This document shows positions 34,151 to 43,889 of a DNA stretch of 64,000 nt, one piece after another. This DNA comes from Bubalus kerabau (taxonomy: Eukaryota; Chordata; Mammalia; Artiodactyla; Bovidae). The first letter of the stretch is position 1. Each line of letters starts with the position of its first letter. A model generated the notes under the pieces. The model did not search any database, had not been told where the DNA came from, and saw only the letters and a program-made list of their open reading frames with translations. The DNA is taken from positions 106,087,982 through 106,151,981 of the forward strand of contig NC_073626.1 of the NCBI RefSeq assembly GCF_029407905.1, in the 5' to 3' direction. The translations under genes were made by a program, and so were the position numbers.

Positions 34151-34521
34151 CAACTTAGTTCCCATTAAATCAAACCAACCCTTAAAAGTTATTAGATTCC
34201 ACAGTCTTTTACACAGCAGATATGGACTGTAAAGGATAATTTCATCTTAAGATTTGATTTTAAAAAATGTTTTTAAATCTTCATGTTGGTTTTCATTGTT
34301 CTTCATCGTTTTGTAGGTTTAAGGATTGTAAATTTTTTTGTACAGTTGTTTTTCCCTCAAAAGAAGGAGGGATAGCAGATAAACTTTTGGATTCATTTTC
34401 TTTGTTTTCCATCTGAAGTTCATATATTTGGGGAATATTATTTCCATCAGAGGACTGGATATAAATCGTTTTGGCAATGAATTCTACATCCATTGTGTAT
34501 GACACACAGTTTAGTAACTTG
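34151..34521. other. Short unassigned stretch with a 70-codon minus-strand frame
   Basis: Between the BovB copy and a solo LTR. A minus-strand frame at 34,293-34,505 is rich in Glu, Asn, Ser and Gln and starts 16 bases beyond the LTR's downstream edge. No family recognised; it may be chance. Confidence 0.3.
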
Positions 34522-35022
34522 TGTTATTGCTTGGAAAGGGTTTTCCAGGTCCCAAGAGTGGCTCTTGTCTAACACTCGGAAATGCGTTGTCCAGGGAGCC
34601 ACACATACTGACAAAGCAAAAGACTTTATTGGGAACGGATGCCTGGGGTGAAGAGAAGTTGATTAGGGGAACCCAGAAGAACTGCGTTGCCATGTGGCTC
34701 GCAGTCTTAGGTTTTATGGTGATGGGGTTAGTTTCTAGGTTGTCTCTTGTCTGGCCCATATTTGTTCTTACTCAAGGTCTTCTTGGTGGTATGCGCATCT
34801 CTCAGCCAGGATGGATTTCAGCACAAATGTTTCTGTGAGGTTGATAGGATATGTGGACCGGAGTCTCCTCCCTCCTTTTGGCCCCTTCTCGAATTCTCCA
34901 GGTCAATTTTCAGCAACAGCACTGTGTTCCTTACCTGGACCTCTTGTTGTGAGACAACTTATGCAAGTGGTTATCATCATGCCTAGCCAAGATGGGTGGT
35001 TTTAGTCAATGGTTCCCCAACA
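34522..35022 (-). mobile_element. Solo LTR of an endogenous retrovirus (ruminant BTLTR-like)
   Basis: A 501-bp unit with matching ends TGTT...AACA. The flanks acttg (34517-34521) and acctg (35023-35027) agree at 4 of 5 as a TSD. The minus strand carries an AATAAA polyadenylation signal at 34,625-34,630, which sets the orientation. No gag, pol or env sequence is adjacent, so this is an LTR left by recombination. The resemblance to bovine LTR families is from memory and the subfamily is not fixed. Frames inside it (34,521-35,005) are incidental. Confidence 0.75.
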
Positions 35023-35204
35023 ACCTGATGAATATATATCATATGTTCAAAAGTTAATGAAGGAGAATAGAAGAATTTTGCAATGATGATGATTGTATTT
35101 CCTATAGTCTGTGACCCTGAATAAGATTTTATTAGTTGGTTAGAGCTGTGAGAGACCTAGGTTTAACTGAAAGGAAACGTTTGGGTTTCATTGTACTGTC
35201 AAAA

Positions 35205-35395
35205 GGGTTTTCTAGGTGCTGCAGTGGTAATGAATCTGCCTGCCAGTGCAGGGGACACAGGGTCGGGGAAGATCACCTGGAGTAGGAAATGGAAACGCGC
35301 TCTAGTATTCTTGCCTGGAAAATTCCATGGATAGAGGAACCTGGCGAGTTATAGTCCTTGGGGGTATAAGGAGTCGGATACAACTGAGCATGCAC
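35205..35395 (+). mobile_element. Bov-tA SINE, diverged
   Basis: 'tgcagtggtaatgaatctgc', 'agatcacctggagtaggaaa', 'ttcttgcctggaaaattcca' to 'gagtcggatacaactgagca'. Its 3' end merges into an alternating purine-pyrimidine tract. Confidence 0.85.
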
Positions 35396-35433
35396 ATGCA
35401 TGCGGCACACGCGTGTGTGCACGTGCACAAACA
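35388..35433. repeat. Alternating purine-pyrimidine tract (Z-DNA-prone)
   Basis: Mostly alternating GC/AC/GT steps (gcatgcacatgcatgcggca, then cacgcgtgtgtgcacgtgca), including CGCGTGTGTG. This is the sequence type that favours left-handed DNA. Confidence 0.8.
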
Positions 35434-35569
35434 CAGAGATACACTCAAAAAGATTTTAAAAAAGAGAGGTCTTGTGCTAGTGAAAACTATGCCTAAAACA
35501 CAAAGGCTTTTTTTTTTTTTGGCTCATATTCATGGAATTTATATTTGATTACCAGTCTGATGTATTTTG

Positions 35570-35764
35570 GGCTTCCCTTATGGGCTCAGCTGTTAAAGAA
35601 TCTGCCTGCAATGTGGGAGACCTGGGTTTGATGTCTGGGTTGCGAAGATCCCCTGCAGAAGGGAAAGGCTACCCATTCCGGTATTCTAGCCTGGAGAATT
35701 CCATGGATTGTATAGTCCATGCGGTCACAAAGAGTCAGACATGACTGAGCAACTTTCCCTTTTG
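35570..35764 (+). mobile_element. Bov-tA SINE, full length
   Basis: Head 'ggcttcccttatgggctcag', body 'agggaaaggctacccattcc' to 'gactgagcaactttccct'. TSD ctgatgtattttg (35557-35569) and ctaatgtattttg (35765-35777), one mismatch in 13. Confidence 0.95.
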
Positions 35765-36073
35765 CTAATGTATTTTGTCATCAAGGAACATTTTACAGTC
35801 TATCGTTTGCTCATTAATCGATAGATAACTAACTGGTTAACTTTTTAATGTGATACTTGCCATTATCATTTGAAAATTCTTTCCTAAATCTATGAAGTAA
35901 ATTAATCTCAGTGTTTCTATTCTTATTTGTATTGAGTTGACTTCATGCATACCTCATCATTGAAAAGTTTTGTAGTTGGTAAAATTACGTTGTATTTCCA
36001 TCGAAAAGGAGAAGCTTTTATTTCAGCTCATTTGATTAGAAATTGCATTTGAAGCTATATAAAAATATAAATT

Positions 36074-36125
36074 TTTTATTTTTTTTATTTTATTTTTAAA
36101 CTTTACATAATTGTATTAGTTTTGC
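36074..36125 (-). mobile_element. L1 3' end, 52-bp micro-insertion
   Basis: Antisense T-rich tail followed by 'aaactttacataattgtatt' and 'agttttgc', the end of the ruminant L1 3' UTR. A perfect 14-bp TSD, taaaaatataaatt, at 36060-36073 and 36126-36139 proves a retrotransposition event of only 52 bp. Confidence 0.88.
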
Positions 36126-36140
36126 TAAAAATATAAATTA

Positions 36141-36432
36141 AGGAAATCAACAGTGAATATTCATTGGAAGGACTGATGCTAAAGATGAGTCTCCAATACT
36201 TTGGCCACCTGATGCAAAGAGCCGACTCATTGGGAAAGACCCCGATGCTGGGAAACGTTGAGGATGGGAGGAGAAGAGGGCAACAGAGGATGAGATGGCT
36301 GGATGGCATTGCTGACTCGATGGACATGAGTTTGAGCAAACTCGGGGAGATAGTGAAGGACAGGGAAGTCTAGCATGCTGCATTCCGTGGGGTCACAAAC
36401 AGTTGGACGTGACTGAGCAACTGAACAACAAC
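36141..36432 (+). mobile_element. BovB LINE 3' end
   Basis: 'ggaaggactgatgctaaaga', 'caatactttggccacctgat', 'gatggctggatggcattgct', ending 'gactgagcaactgaacaaca'. 5'-truncated in the RT C terminus; the protein frame is open for 69 codons (36,164-36,373). Confidence 0.92.
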
Positions 36433-36439
36433 AAGGCAG

Positions 36440-37280
36440 TGAATAAACAGTACTCTGGCCTACAGTGCATCGGAAGTGCAGTGTTTTCTTGTTCTTTCCC
36501 TTGCCGCTCAGCTCTGTGTGGACGTGTTTCACTCTGCACGATTTTTCTCTGCAGTCCCTATAGGTACTTTGTGTACATCCTCTCTATGTATATTGTCTAA
36601 TTACTTTGTGGAAATACTCTGCTCTAGGGAGCGCTGGTAATAGATGATAACTTTCTACAAGTGTATTTTGTGGTATCGGATAAAACATGCGTGCCACATC
36701 TGTCTTCTAGAGGGAAGTTTCTTGGCATCCTTGCTTAGAACTTCCCCCTGAAAAGATGTGACATCAACCTTTAAAGTGAAACTTTATTTCAACATGCTAT
36801 AGAGTTTGCCTCTCAACAGAGAATCAGGCAGCCTTGAAGGTTCAAGTTTCCAGAGACCCATCTGAAGTCAAAGGAGCCATTGGATGACTGTGGTTTAGCT
36901 AATTTAAAGAGGATTATTGCCAAAGTTGTACAAGTTTTGTATGGAATGATCGAAACTTTTTAACTTGCTGTGAAATCAGCACCAAATGTCTGTTTTGGTG
37001 ACCTCTTACTACTTGACAAACCACTGTAAAACTTAAAAACATTTCTTTTTCTCTGGAGTCTGTGATTTGAAGTCTTCGTGTAGCATAGTTTGTCTTTGCT
37101 ATCCTTTGGGTCAGCTGTGTGGCTCAAAGGGAGGGCCAGAATCATCTGAAGGCTTGTTCAGGAACATGTCTGCTGGGTGATGCTGGCTGTCAGCTGAGAT
37201 AACTACTGGAAATCTGGGGTTCGGACACCTGTTTGTAGCCCTCCCACGTTACCTGCGTTTCCTCACAGAATGGTGACTAG
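36440..37280. other. No gene seen; single-copy-looking DNA
   Basis: No repeat family recognised. Short frames at 36,403-36,600 and 36,960-37,145 lack features. Confidence 0.4.
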
Positions 37281-37397
37281 ATTGGAAGGGTGAGAGAGGG
37301 GGAAGAGCGGGACAAGGACTGTATTACAGAGAGGGAGAGAAGCATGGGAGGGAGGGAGGAGACAGTGAGCCAGAGCTGGAGTGACAGGGAAAGAGCC
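37281..37397. repeat. Purine-rich (GA/GGGA) low-complexity tract
   Basis: Dense G/A text such as gggagggagggaggagacag on the plus strand with few pyrimidines. Confidence 0.7.
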
Positions 37398-37399
37398 TA

Positions 37400-37724
37400 C
37401 ACCGTGGTCCTTGGTATCCCCCCAGGATCCCCAAATCTGGAGATGCTCAAGTCCTGTATATACAATAGTGTAGTATTTGCATCCTGTATATTTTAAATAA
37501 TCTCTAGATTATTTCTAATTATCAATTGTAATTAATACAATGTAAATGCTATGTAAATAGTTGTGAATACAATATAAAAAGCCATGTTAATAGTTGCCCA
37601 TTTGGAGCAAATTCTAGTTTTGCTTTTCAGAACTTTCTGGAATTTATTTCTTTCTTCAAATATTTTTGATCTGTGGTTAGTAGCATTTGAGAATGTGGAG
37701 GCCACAGATGCAGAGGGACAACTG
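37400..37724. mobile_element. MER2/Tigger-type DNA transposon
   Basis: 'ggtccttggtatccccccag', 'ccccaaatctggagatgctc', 'gtagtatttgcatcctgtat', 'tttaaataatctctagatta', 'caatgtaaatgctatgtaaa' and the end 'gatgcagagggacaactg' follow the MER2/Tigger consensus. TA flanks at 37398-37399 and 37725-37726 fit the TSD of the superfamily. Confidence 0.85.
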
Positions 37725-37726
37725 TA

Positions 37727-38121
37727 TTGCCTTTTCTATGTTGCCTTTGGAAATCATGCAGTATTACTTCTGAGTCATTCTGTTCCTTGATAGAAAGCCC
37801 TGCTCAACTTAAGCTGAAGGGGAAATTGTTCCCCACTTTGGGTGAGGGTGTGGCAAGCCCCTGAAAGGGCTTGTGGGACAGGAAATATTGCTGTGGCTGT
37901 TTTTGGAAAAAACAGCTTGTCACAGCTCTTTACCTGTTTGCCAGTGTTCTCTTATCTCTGACCTTAAACTAAGTGATTCACGTGTGTGGGGTCAGTGTTC
38001 AATAGGTAAGTGTACGAAGTATGTGATAAAGATACAGATTGAAATCTTTTCCTATGATTAATAGGTAGCTTCTTTAATTACATTTTCTGGTAATTGTATC
38101 TTTTTTCTGGAACTCTGTCCT
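37727..38121. other. No gene seen
   Basis: Single-copy-looking sequence between a DNA transposon and a BOV-A2 SINE. Confidence 0.4.
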
Positions 38122-38132
38122 TGTTTTTCCTT

Positions 38133-38410
38133 GCTGCTGCTGCTGCTGCTAAGTCGCTTCAGTCGTGTCCGACTCTGTGCGACCCCATAGACGGCAGCCC
38201 ACCAGGCTCCCCCGTCCCTGGGATTCTCCAGGCAAGAACACTGGAATGGGTTGCCATTTCCTTCTCCAATGCAGGAAAGTGAAAAGTGAAAGTGAAGTCG
38301 CTCAGTCGTGTCCGACTCTTAGCGACCCCATGGACTGCGGCCCACCAGGCTCCTCCATCCATGGGATTTCCCAGGCAAGAGTACTGGAGTGGGGTGCCGT
38401 TGCCTTCTCC
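38133..38410 (-). mobile_element. BOV-A2 SINE, complete, antisense
   Basis: Starts with GCT repeats (the AGC tail), followed by two BovA monomers ('cttcagtcgtgtccgactct' and 'cgctcagtcgtgtccgactc') and ends 'ggggtgccgttgccttctcc'. TSD tgtttttcctt at 38122-38132 and 38411-38421. Its right-hand TSD is part of the direct repeat involved in the adjacent inverted duplication. Confidence 0.96.
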
Positions 38411-38412
38411 TG

Positions 38413-38603
38413 TTTTTCCTTAGGAGACAGAAGTACATCATAGCACCTTTCAATAAAGCTGACATAATGTAAAATCCTGGTTTGGGTTTTTTGCAATTTT
38501 AATTCTTTTTTTCCTTAGGAGACAGAATTAAAATTGCAAAAAACCCAAACCAGGATTTTACGTTATGTCAGCTTTATTGAAAGGTGCTGTGATGTACTTC
38601 TGT
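38413..38603. repeat. 80-bp near-perfect inverted repeat with 17-nt spacer
   Basis: Left arm 38427-38506 and right arm 38524-38603 are reverse complements at 78 of 80 positions; the spacer is 38507-38523. In addition a 19-bp direct repeat, tttttccttaggagacaga, occurs at 38413-38431 (into the left arm) and 38508-38526 (spacer into the right arm). The arms contain no repeat I recognise. Such a combination is expected when a replication fork jumps back and copies the opposite strand. In RNA it would form a long hairpin. Confidence 0.95.
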
Positions 38604-38730
38604 TGAATGACCAGGGTTTAAGTCCCGGATCTGCCACTTTCTAGCTGTGTGATGTTGAGACAATTACTTAGCCTGAGTTCATACGCCTGCAAAGTCAAGG
38701 TGATGATAACTTTCCTTAGAGTGGTTTGTA
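38604..38730 (+). mobile_element. MIR SINE
   Basis: 'gaccagggtttaagtcccgg', 'atctgccactttctagctgt', 'gtgatgttgagacaattact' and 'tagcctgagttcat' give a clear MIR head and core. Confidence 0.88.
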
Positions 38731-38925
38731 AGGGACAGCTCAGTGACTGGGAGGTCTTGGGGTCTCAGCCATTATCATTAGGCAGGTGAAAATATGTGAT
38801 TTGGAATGTTGATTGTGATATAGAATGATTGATTAGAAAACCAGTTTTAGATATGTATAGACACTTTGATGTTAGAAAACTGTGGGTGCCTTTGAAAGGA
38901 ATTAGAAGAAAACTGTGAAGGACTT

Positions 38926-39281
38926 TTTTTTTTTTTTTTTGGTCAAGTTTTTCTAAAATTTAACTTTTGCTTATTTATTTATTTTTGTGCTGGTTCTTTG
39001 TTGCTGTGCGGGCTTTCCTCCAGTTGTGAAGAGTGGGGGCTACTCTCTAGTTGGGATGTGTGGGCTTCTCATCGCACTGGCCTCTCTTGCTACGGAGGAC
39101 AGGCTTTAAGGCACATGGTCTTCAGTCGTTGTGGCTCCCAGGCTCTTGAACACTGACTCAATAGTCGTGGCACACAGGCTTAGTTGCTCTGAGGCATATG
39201 GGATCTTCCTGGACCAGGGATCAAGCCAGTGTTTCGCTGCTTCGCAAGGCAGATTCTTAACCACTGGACCACCAGGGAGGT
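38926..39281 (-). mobile_element. CHR-type SINE, antisense
   Basis: T-run (38,924-38,940), then 'gctggttctttgttgctgtg', 'gtgtgggcttctcatcgcac', 'gggatcttcctggaccaggg' and the tRNA-like head 'gattcttaaccactggacca'. The flanks actgtgaaggactt (38912-38925) and actatgaagggctt (39282-39295) agree at 12 of 14. Confidence 0.88.
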
Positions 39282-39497
39282 ACTATGAAGGGCTTCTTGA
39301 ATAATGTCTACATTTGGAAAGGTACATTGTATCTTCTTAGATATAATCAACTTTTTACTGCAATGAATGTTTCAAGGATTTCTTGAAATAATAGCTAAGG
39401 TACTTATTAAATGCCCTGATACCTTAGTTTGAAATGTTTTATATTTAATGAAAGTGCCGGTATTTTTAAATTTCTATTTTTCTAATTGCAAAAGTAA

Positions 39498-39516
39498 TAT
39501 ATATATATATATATAT
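39498..39516. repeat. (AT)n microsatellite
   Basis: Uninterrupted AT run ending in TGTGT. Confidence 0.9.
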
Positions 39517-39637
39517 GTGTTATAGAAAAGAAGCTAAGGAACAAATCATCCATCATCCAGAGGGAGACTTAATATTTTTGTGTATTTCCTTTCATTTTTT
39601 TCTTTGAACTTTTATAGTTTTCCATAGTTAAGATCAT

Positions 39638-41860
39638 CACCACATAGTCAACACCGAAATCAGATTGATTATATTCTTTGCAGCCAAAGGTGGAGAAGCT
39701 CCATATAGTCAGCAAAACAAGACTGGGAGTTGACTGTGGCTCAGATCGCAAACTCCTTATTGCCAGATTCAGACTTAAATTGAAGAAAGTAGGGAAAACC
39801 ACTAAACCATTCAGTTATGAACTAAATCCAATCTCTTATGATTATACAGTGGAAGTGAGAAATAGATTTAAAGGACTAGATCTGATAGAGTGCCTGATGA
39901 ACTATGGATGGAGGTTCATGACATTGTATAGGAGACAGGGATCAAGACCATCCCCAAGAAAAAGAAATGCAAAAAAGGCAAAATGGCTGTCTGGTGAGGC
40001 CTTACAAATAGCTGTGAAAAGAAGTGAAAAGCAAAGGAGAAAAGGAAAGATAATACCCATTTGAACACAGAGTTCCAAAGAATAGCAAGGAGAGATAAGA
40101 AAGCCTTCCTCAGTGATCAGTGCAAAGAAATAGAGGAAAACAATAGAATGGGAAAGACTAGGGAGCTCTTCAAGAAAATTACCAAGGGAACATTTCATGC
40201 AAAGATGGGCTCAATAAAGGACAGAAATGGTATGGACCTAACAGAAGCAGAAGATATTAAGAAGAGGTGGCAAGAATACACAGAAGAACTGTACAAAAAA
40301 GATCTTCACTACCCAGATAATCATGATGGTGTGATCACTCACCTAGAGCCAGACATCCTGGAATGGGAAGTCAAGTGGGCCTTAGAAAGCATCACTATGA
40401 ACAAAGCTAGTGGAGGTGATGGAATTCCAGTTGAGCTACTTCAAATCCTAAAAGATGATGCTGTGAAAGTGCTGTACTCAATGTGCCAGCAGATTTGGAA
40501 AAGTTAGCAGTGGCCACAAGACTGGAAAAGATCAGTTTTCATTCCAATCCCATAGAAAGGCAATGCCAAAGAATGCTTAAACTACCGCACAATTGCACTC
40601 ATCTCACATGCTAGTAAAGTAATGCTCAAAATTCTCAAAGCCAGGCTTCAACAGTACATGAACTGTGAACTTCCAGAGGTTTAAGCTGGTTTTAGAAAAG
40701 GCAGAGGAACTAGAGATCAAATTGCCATCATTCGTTGGATCATTGAAAAAGCAAGAGGGTTTGAGAAAAACATCTATTTCTGCTTTATTGACTATGCCAA
40801 AGCCTTTGACTGTGTGGATCACCACAAACTGTGGAAAATTCTGAAAGAGATGGGAATACCATATCACCTGACCTGCCGCCTGAGAAATCTGTATGCAGAT
40901 CAAGAAGCAATAGTTAGAAGTGGACATGGAACAACAGATTGGTTCCAAATAGGAAAAGCAGTACATCAAGGCTGTATATTGTCACCCTGCTTATTTAATT
41001 TATATGCAGAGTACATCATGAGAAATGCCAGGCTGGATAAATACAAGCTGGAATCAAGATTGCTGGGAGAAATATCAATAACCTCAGATAAGCAGATGAC
41101 ACCACCCTTATGGCAGAAAGCAAAGAAGAACTAAAGAGACTCTCAATGAAAGTGAAAGAGGAGAGTGAAAAGTTGACTTAAAGCTCAACATTCAGGAAAC
41201 TAAGATCATGGCATCTGGTCCCATCATTTCATGGCAAATATATGGGGAAGCAGTAGCAGACTTTATTTTTTTGGGCTTCAAAAGGACTGCAGATGGTGAT
41301 TGCAGCCATGAAATTAAAAGACGCTTACTCCTTGGAAGAAAAGTTATGACCAAACTAGACAGTATATTAAAAAGCAGAGATATTACTTTGCCAACAAAGG
41401 TCTGTCTAGTCAAGGCTATGGTTTTTCCAGTAGTCATGTATGGATGTGAGAGTTGGACTCTAAAGAATTCTCAGTGCCGAAGAATTGATGCTTTTGAACT
41501 GTGGTGTTGGAGAAGAATCTTAAGAGTCCCTTGGACGGCAAGGAAATCCAACCAGTCCATCCTAAAGGAGATCAGTCCTGAATATTCATTTGAAAGACTG
41601 ATACTGAAGCTGAAACTCCAATACTTTGGCCACGTGATGCAAAGAACTGACTCATTTGAAAAGACCCTGATGATGGGAAAGAATGAAGCTGGGAGGAGAA
41701 GGGGATGACAGAGAATGAGATGACTGGATGGCATCACCAACTCAATGGACATGAGTTTGGGTAAACTCCGGGAGTTGGTGATGGACAGGGAGGCCTGGCG
41801 TGCTGCAGTCCTTTAAGTATGCAAAGAGTCGTACATGACTGAGCATCTGAACTGAACTGA
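39638..41860 (+). mobile_element. BovB LINE, longest copy here (2,223 bp), 5'-truncated
   Basis: Starts in the region after the endonuclease ('caacaccgaaatcagattga') and ends in the ACTGAA tail. A perfect 13-bp TSD, tagttaagatcat, at 39625-39637 and 41861-41873 sets exact ends. Frames: 39,678-40,064 (linker); 40,061-40,507 with 'KWALESITMNKASGGDGIPV', ending in a TAG at the usual 'WKTQQWP' position; then a frame with 'MDHHKLWKILKEMGIPYHLT'; and 41,208-41,708 with the RT C terminus. The catalytic YADD is destroyed (agataagcagatgac) and a one-base loss precedes it. Not functional. Confidence 0.97.
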
Positions 41861-41873
41861 TAGTTAAGATCAT

Positions 41874-42714
41874 AGTGTGTGTAGTCTTATAATCTTCCTT
41901 TTTATTTAATTTTATATTGTATCATATGTATGCATTGTGATTTATTTAGTTTGGGTAGTTTTTCTATACTACTTAATGTTATGATTAACATGCTCATGTG
42001 TGAATGTTTGTTTTCATTATTTTGATTTTTTCCATAGGATATATTCCTAGAAAGAAAATTACTGGATTAAAGGGAGTGAGTATTTTTAATGCCCTTGATT
42101 TATGTTTTTACATTCTTTCTGAAAAGTTTTTCCATTTTATATTCCCAATAAAATGAAAATAGCAGCACTGATTATTCATATTTTAACACACAATTGGCTA
42201 TTTTAATAGTTAAAAGTTATTTTTATGAAATTTGCATTTATTCTATATTTTTTAGATTGAAATTTTCTAAGATTTATTTCTGTTCCTTTCATTTTAATTT
42301 AACCTTTTCCTATTATTTTCTGTAGGTTTATAGAAATTTCACCTGTTATGTTTTGTCTGTGACTGTCTAAAACAGCTTAAAATTTATTTTCGTCATTTCA
42401 TGCAAAAGATATAGTAGAGTCAAATGAACCTGAATGTCACAGTTACCATTATTTCTAAGGGATAGTAGTTCTCATTTTTAATATTCCTAATTTCCATAGT
42501 ATGTTAGTAAATTTTTAGATGTGTTCATTTGAAGTGGATTTATATCTGTTTAGTCTTTTAAATTATGATTCTCAAGCTTCAAGTAACCTTATATCTTGGT
42601 TATCGTGAAGTTGTGGTTTTTTTTTTTTTTCATAAGTGGAATTGTTCTTCCAACTGGTAAAATTTAAAATTTTGAATGGAATATTTTACTCAATTGTCGG
42701 TGGTGCCAGAGTTA
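41874..42714. other. No gene seen; AT-rich
   Basis: AT-rich sequence with several ATTTTT-type runs; no repeat family named. Confidence 0.4.
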
Positions 42715-42850
42715 TATAATAGTTAAGGTTCTTTTCTCTTTGAAAAATTTTTAAGTGCTTTAAATTTACAGAAAAGTGCAAAAATGTATAGAGAGTAACA
42801 CAATGTAACTCTCAGCTCTGTCAAAACTGAACCTTTTTGCCATGTTTACT
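42715..42850 (-). mobile_element. Old L1 LINE fragment, antisense
   Basis: 'ttaaatttacagaaaagtgc', 'atagagagtaacacaatgta' and 'ctgaacctttttgccatgtt' resemble antisense old L1 text. Low certainty. Confidence 0.45.
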
Positions 42851-43026
42851 TCAATTTTTTATTTTTCATTCACTTGAGAAATAGACCTTTGTAGACAGAG
42901 CTGAGGCTCTCTGTGGTGCCGATCACTAATTCTGTTCTTTTACTGGCCTCAGAGATAGCAGGTATTCTGAATTGGGTGTTTACATTGCCATGCTTCTGTT
43001 TATACATATATAATATCCATTACAAA

Positions 43027-43224
43027 GGGCTTCCCAGTGCTAAAGAACCCACCTGCCAATGCAGGAGACATAATAGATGGGGTTCAATCCCTGGATTGGG
43101 AAGGTCCCTCAGAGGAGAACATGGCAACCCACTCCAGTGTTCTTGCCTGGAGAATCCCATGGACAGAGGGACCTGGTGGGCTATAGTCCACAGGGTCGCA
43201 AAGAGTCAGACGGAACTGAAGTGA
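43027..43224 (+). mobile_element. Bov-tA SINE
   Basis: Head 'gggcttcccagtgctaaaga' and 'cacctgccaatgcaggagac'; body 'catggcaacccactccagtg' to 'cgcaaagagtcagacggaac'. Confidence 0.92.
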
Positions 43225-43340
43225 AATACCACATCCATAACAAAACGTTATATAAATGATATCTATACTTGTTCTTTTGCAGCTTGCTCTTTTTTCCCCA
43301 GTATTATGTTTTTAGACTTACCTGGTTCAGCAGATGGTTT

Positions 43341-43430
43341 AGCAACTCTCAGAATGTGGTACCTGGTCAGCAAATTTAGGATCACAGGGAATTTGTTGGA
43401 AATAAAAATTCTGAGGCCATAACTGGCCAC
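43341..43430 (-). mobile_element. MER5A-like hAT fragment
   Basis: 'aatgtggtacctggtcagca' and 'tcacagggaatttgttggaa' resemble MER5A in reverse orientation. Degenerate. Confidence 0.4.
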
Positions 43431-43439
43431 ACTTGTGTT

Positions 43440-43640
43440 TTGTTTGTTGTTTGTTTAGTCCCGAAGTCATGTCCAACTCTTTTGTGACCCATGAACCGTA
43501 GCCTGCCAGGGTTCTCTGTTCATGGGATTTCCTAGGCAGGAATACTGAAGTTGGTTGCCGTTTCCTCCAGGGGATCTTCCCAACCCAGGGATCAAACTCA
43601 GGTCTCCTGCATTGCAGGTGGGTTCTTTACTGCTGAGCCA
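43440..43640 (-). mobile_element. Bov-tA SINE, antisense
   Basis: 'gtttagtcccgaagtcatgt', 'catgggatttcctaggcagg', 'gggatcaaactcaggtctcc' and the tRNA head 'ggttctttactgctgagcca'. Confidence 0.9.
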
Positions 43641-43784
43641 GTTTGTGCATACCAGTGCAAAATGACAATGCTAGAACCAGTGTTCAAACTATTAATCCTT
43701 TGGAGATTGTAATGGCAGAGCATTACATCAAGAGCGGGGCCCTTGCAAGAACATGCATCCCTGAGAACTAGGTCTGTTTCAGGC

Positions 43785-43885
43785 CTCTTTCCAGACCTAA
43801 TGAACAGAAACTCTGAGAGAAGGGCCCCAAAGTCTGCGTTTAGTAAGGCCTCCAGGTGATTCTTATGAATGTTTGAGTTTGGGAT
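43785..43885 (-). mobile_element. MER5A-like hAT fragment
   Basis: 'cagacctaatgaacagaaac', 'tctgagagaagggccccaaa' and 'aggcctccaggtgattctta' follow MER5A (antisense) closely, to 'gtttgagtttggga'. Confidence 0.65.
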
Positions 43886-43889
43886 CATT

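Noticed and set aside
34522..35022. LTR examined for an adjacent proviral coding region
   Set aside because: The flanks are unique DNA and a BovB copy; there is no second LTR and no retroviral coding sequence in the window, so it is solo.
37398..37760. Region first considered as an exon because of the open frames around 37,290-37,790
   Set aside because: It aligns along its length with the MER2/Tigger pattern, including TA flanks, so the frames are incidental.
38130..38600. Inverted repeat considered as a CRISPR-like or integron-like structure or a terminator
   Set aside because: A single pair of long arms in vertebrate DNA next to a SINE has no repeat-spacer periodicity. Fold-back duplication explains it better.
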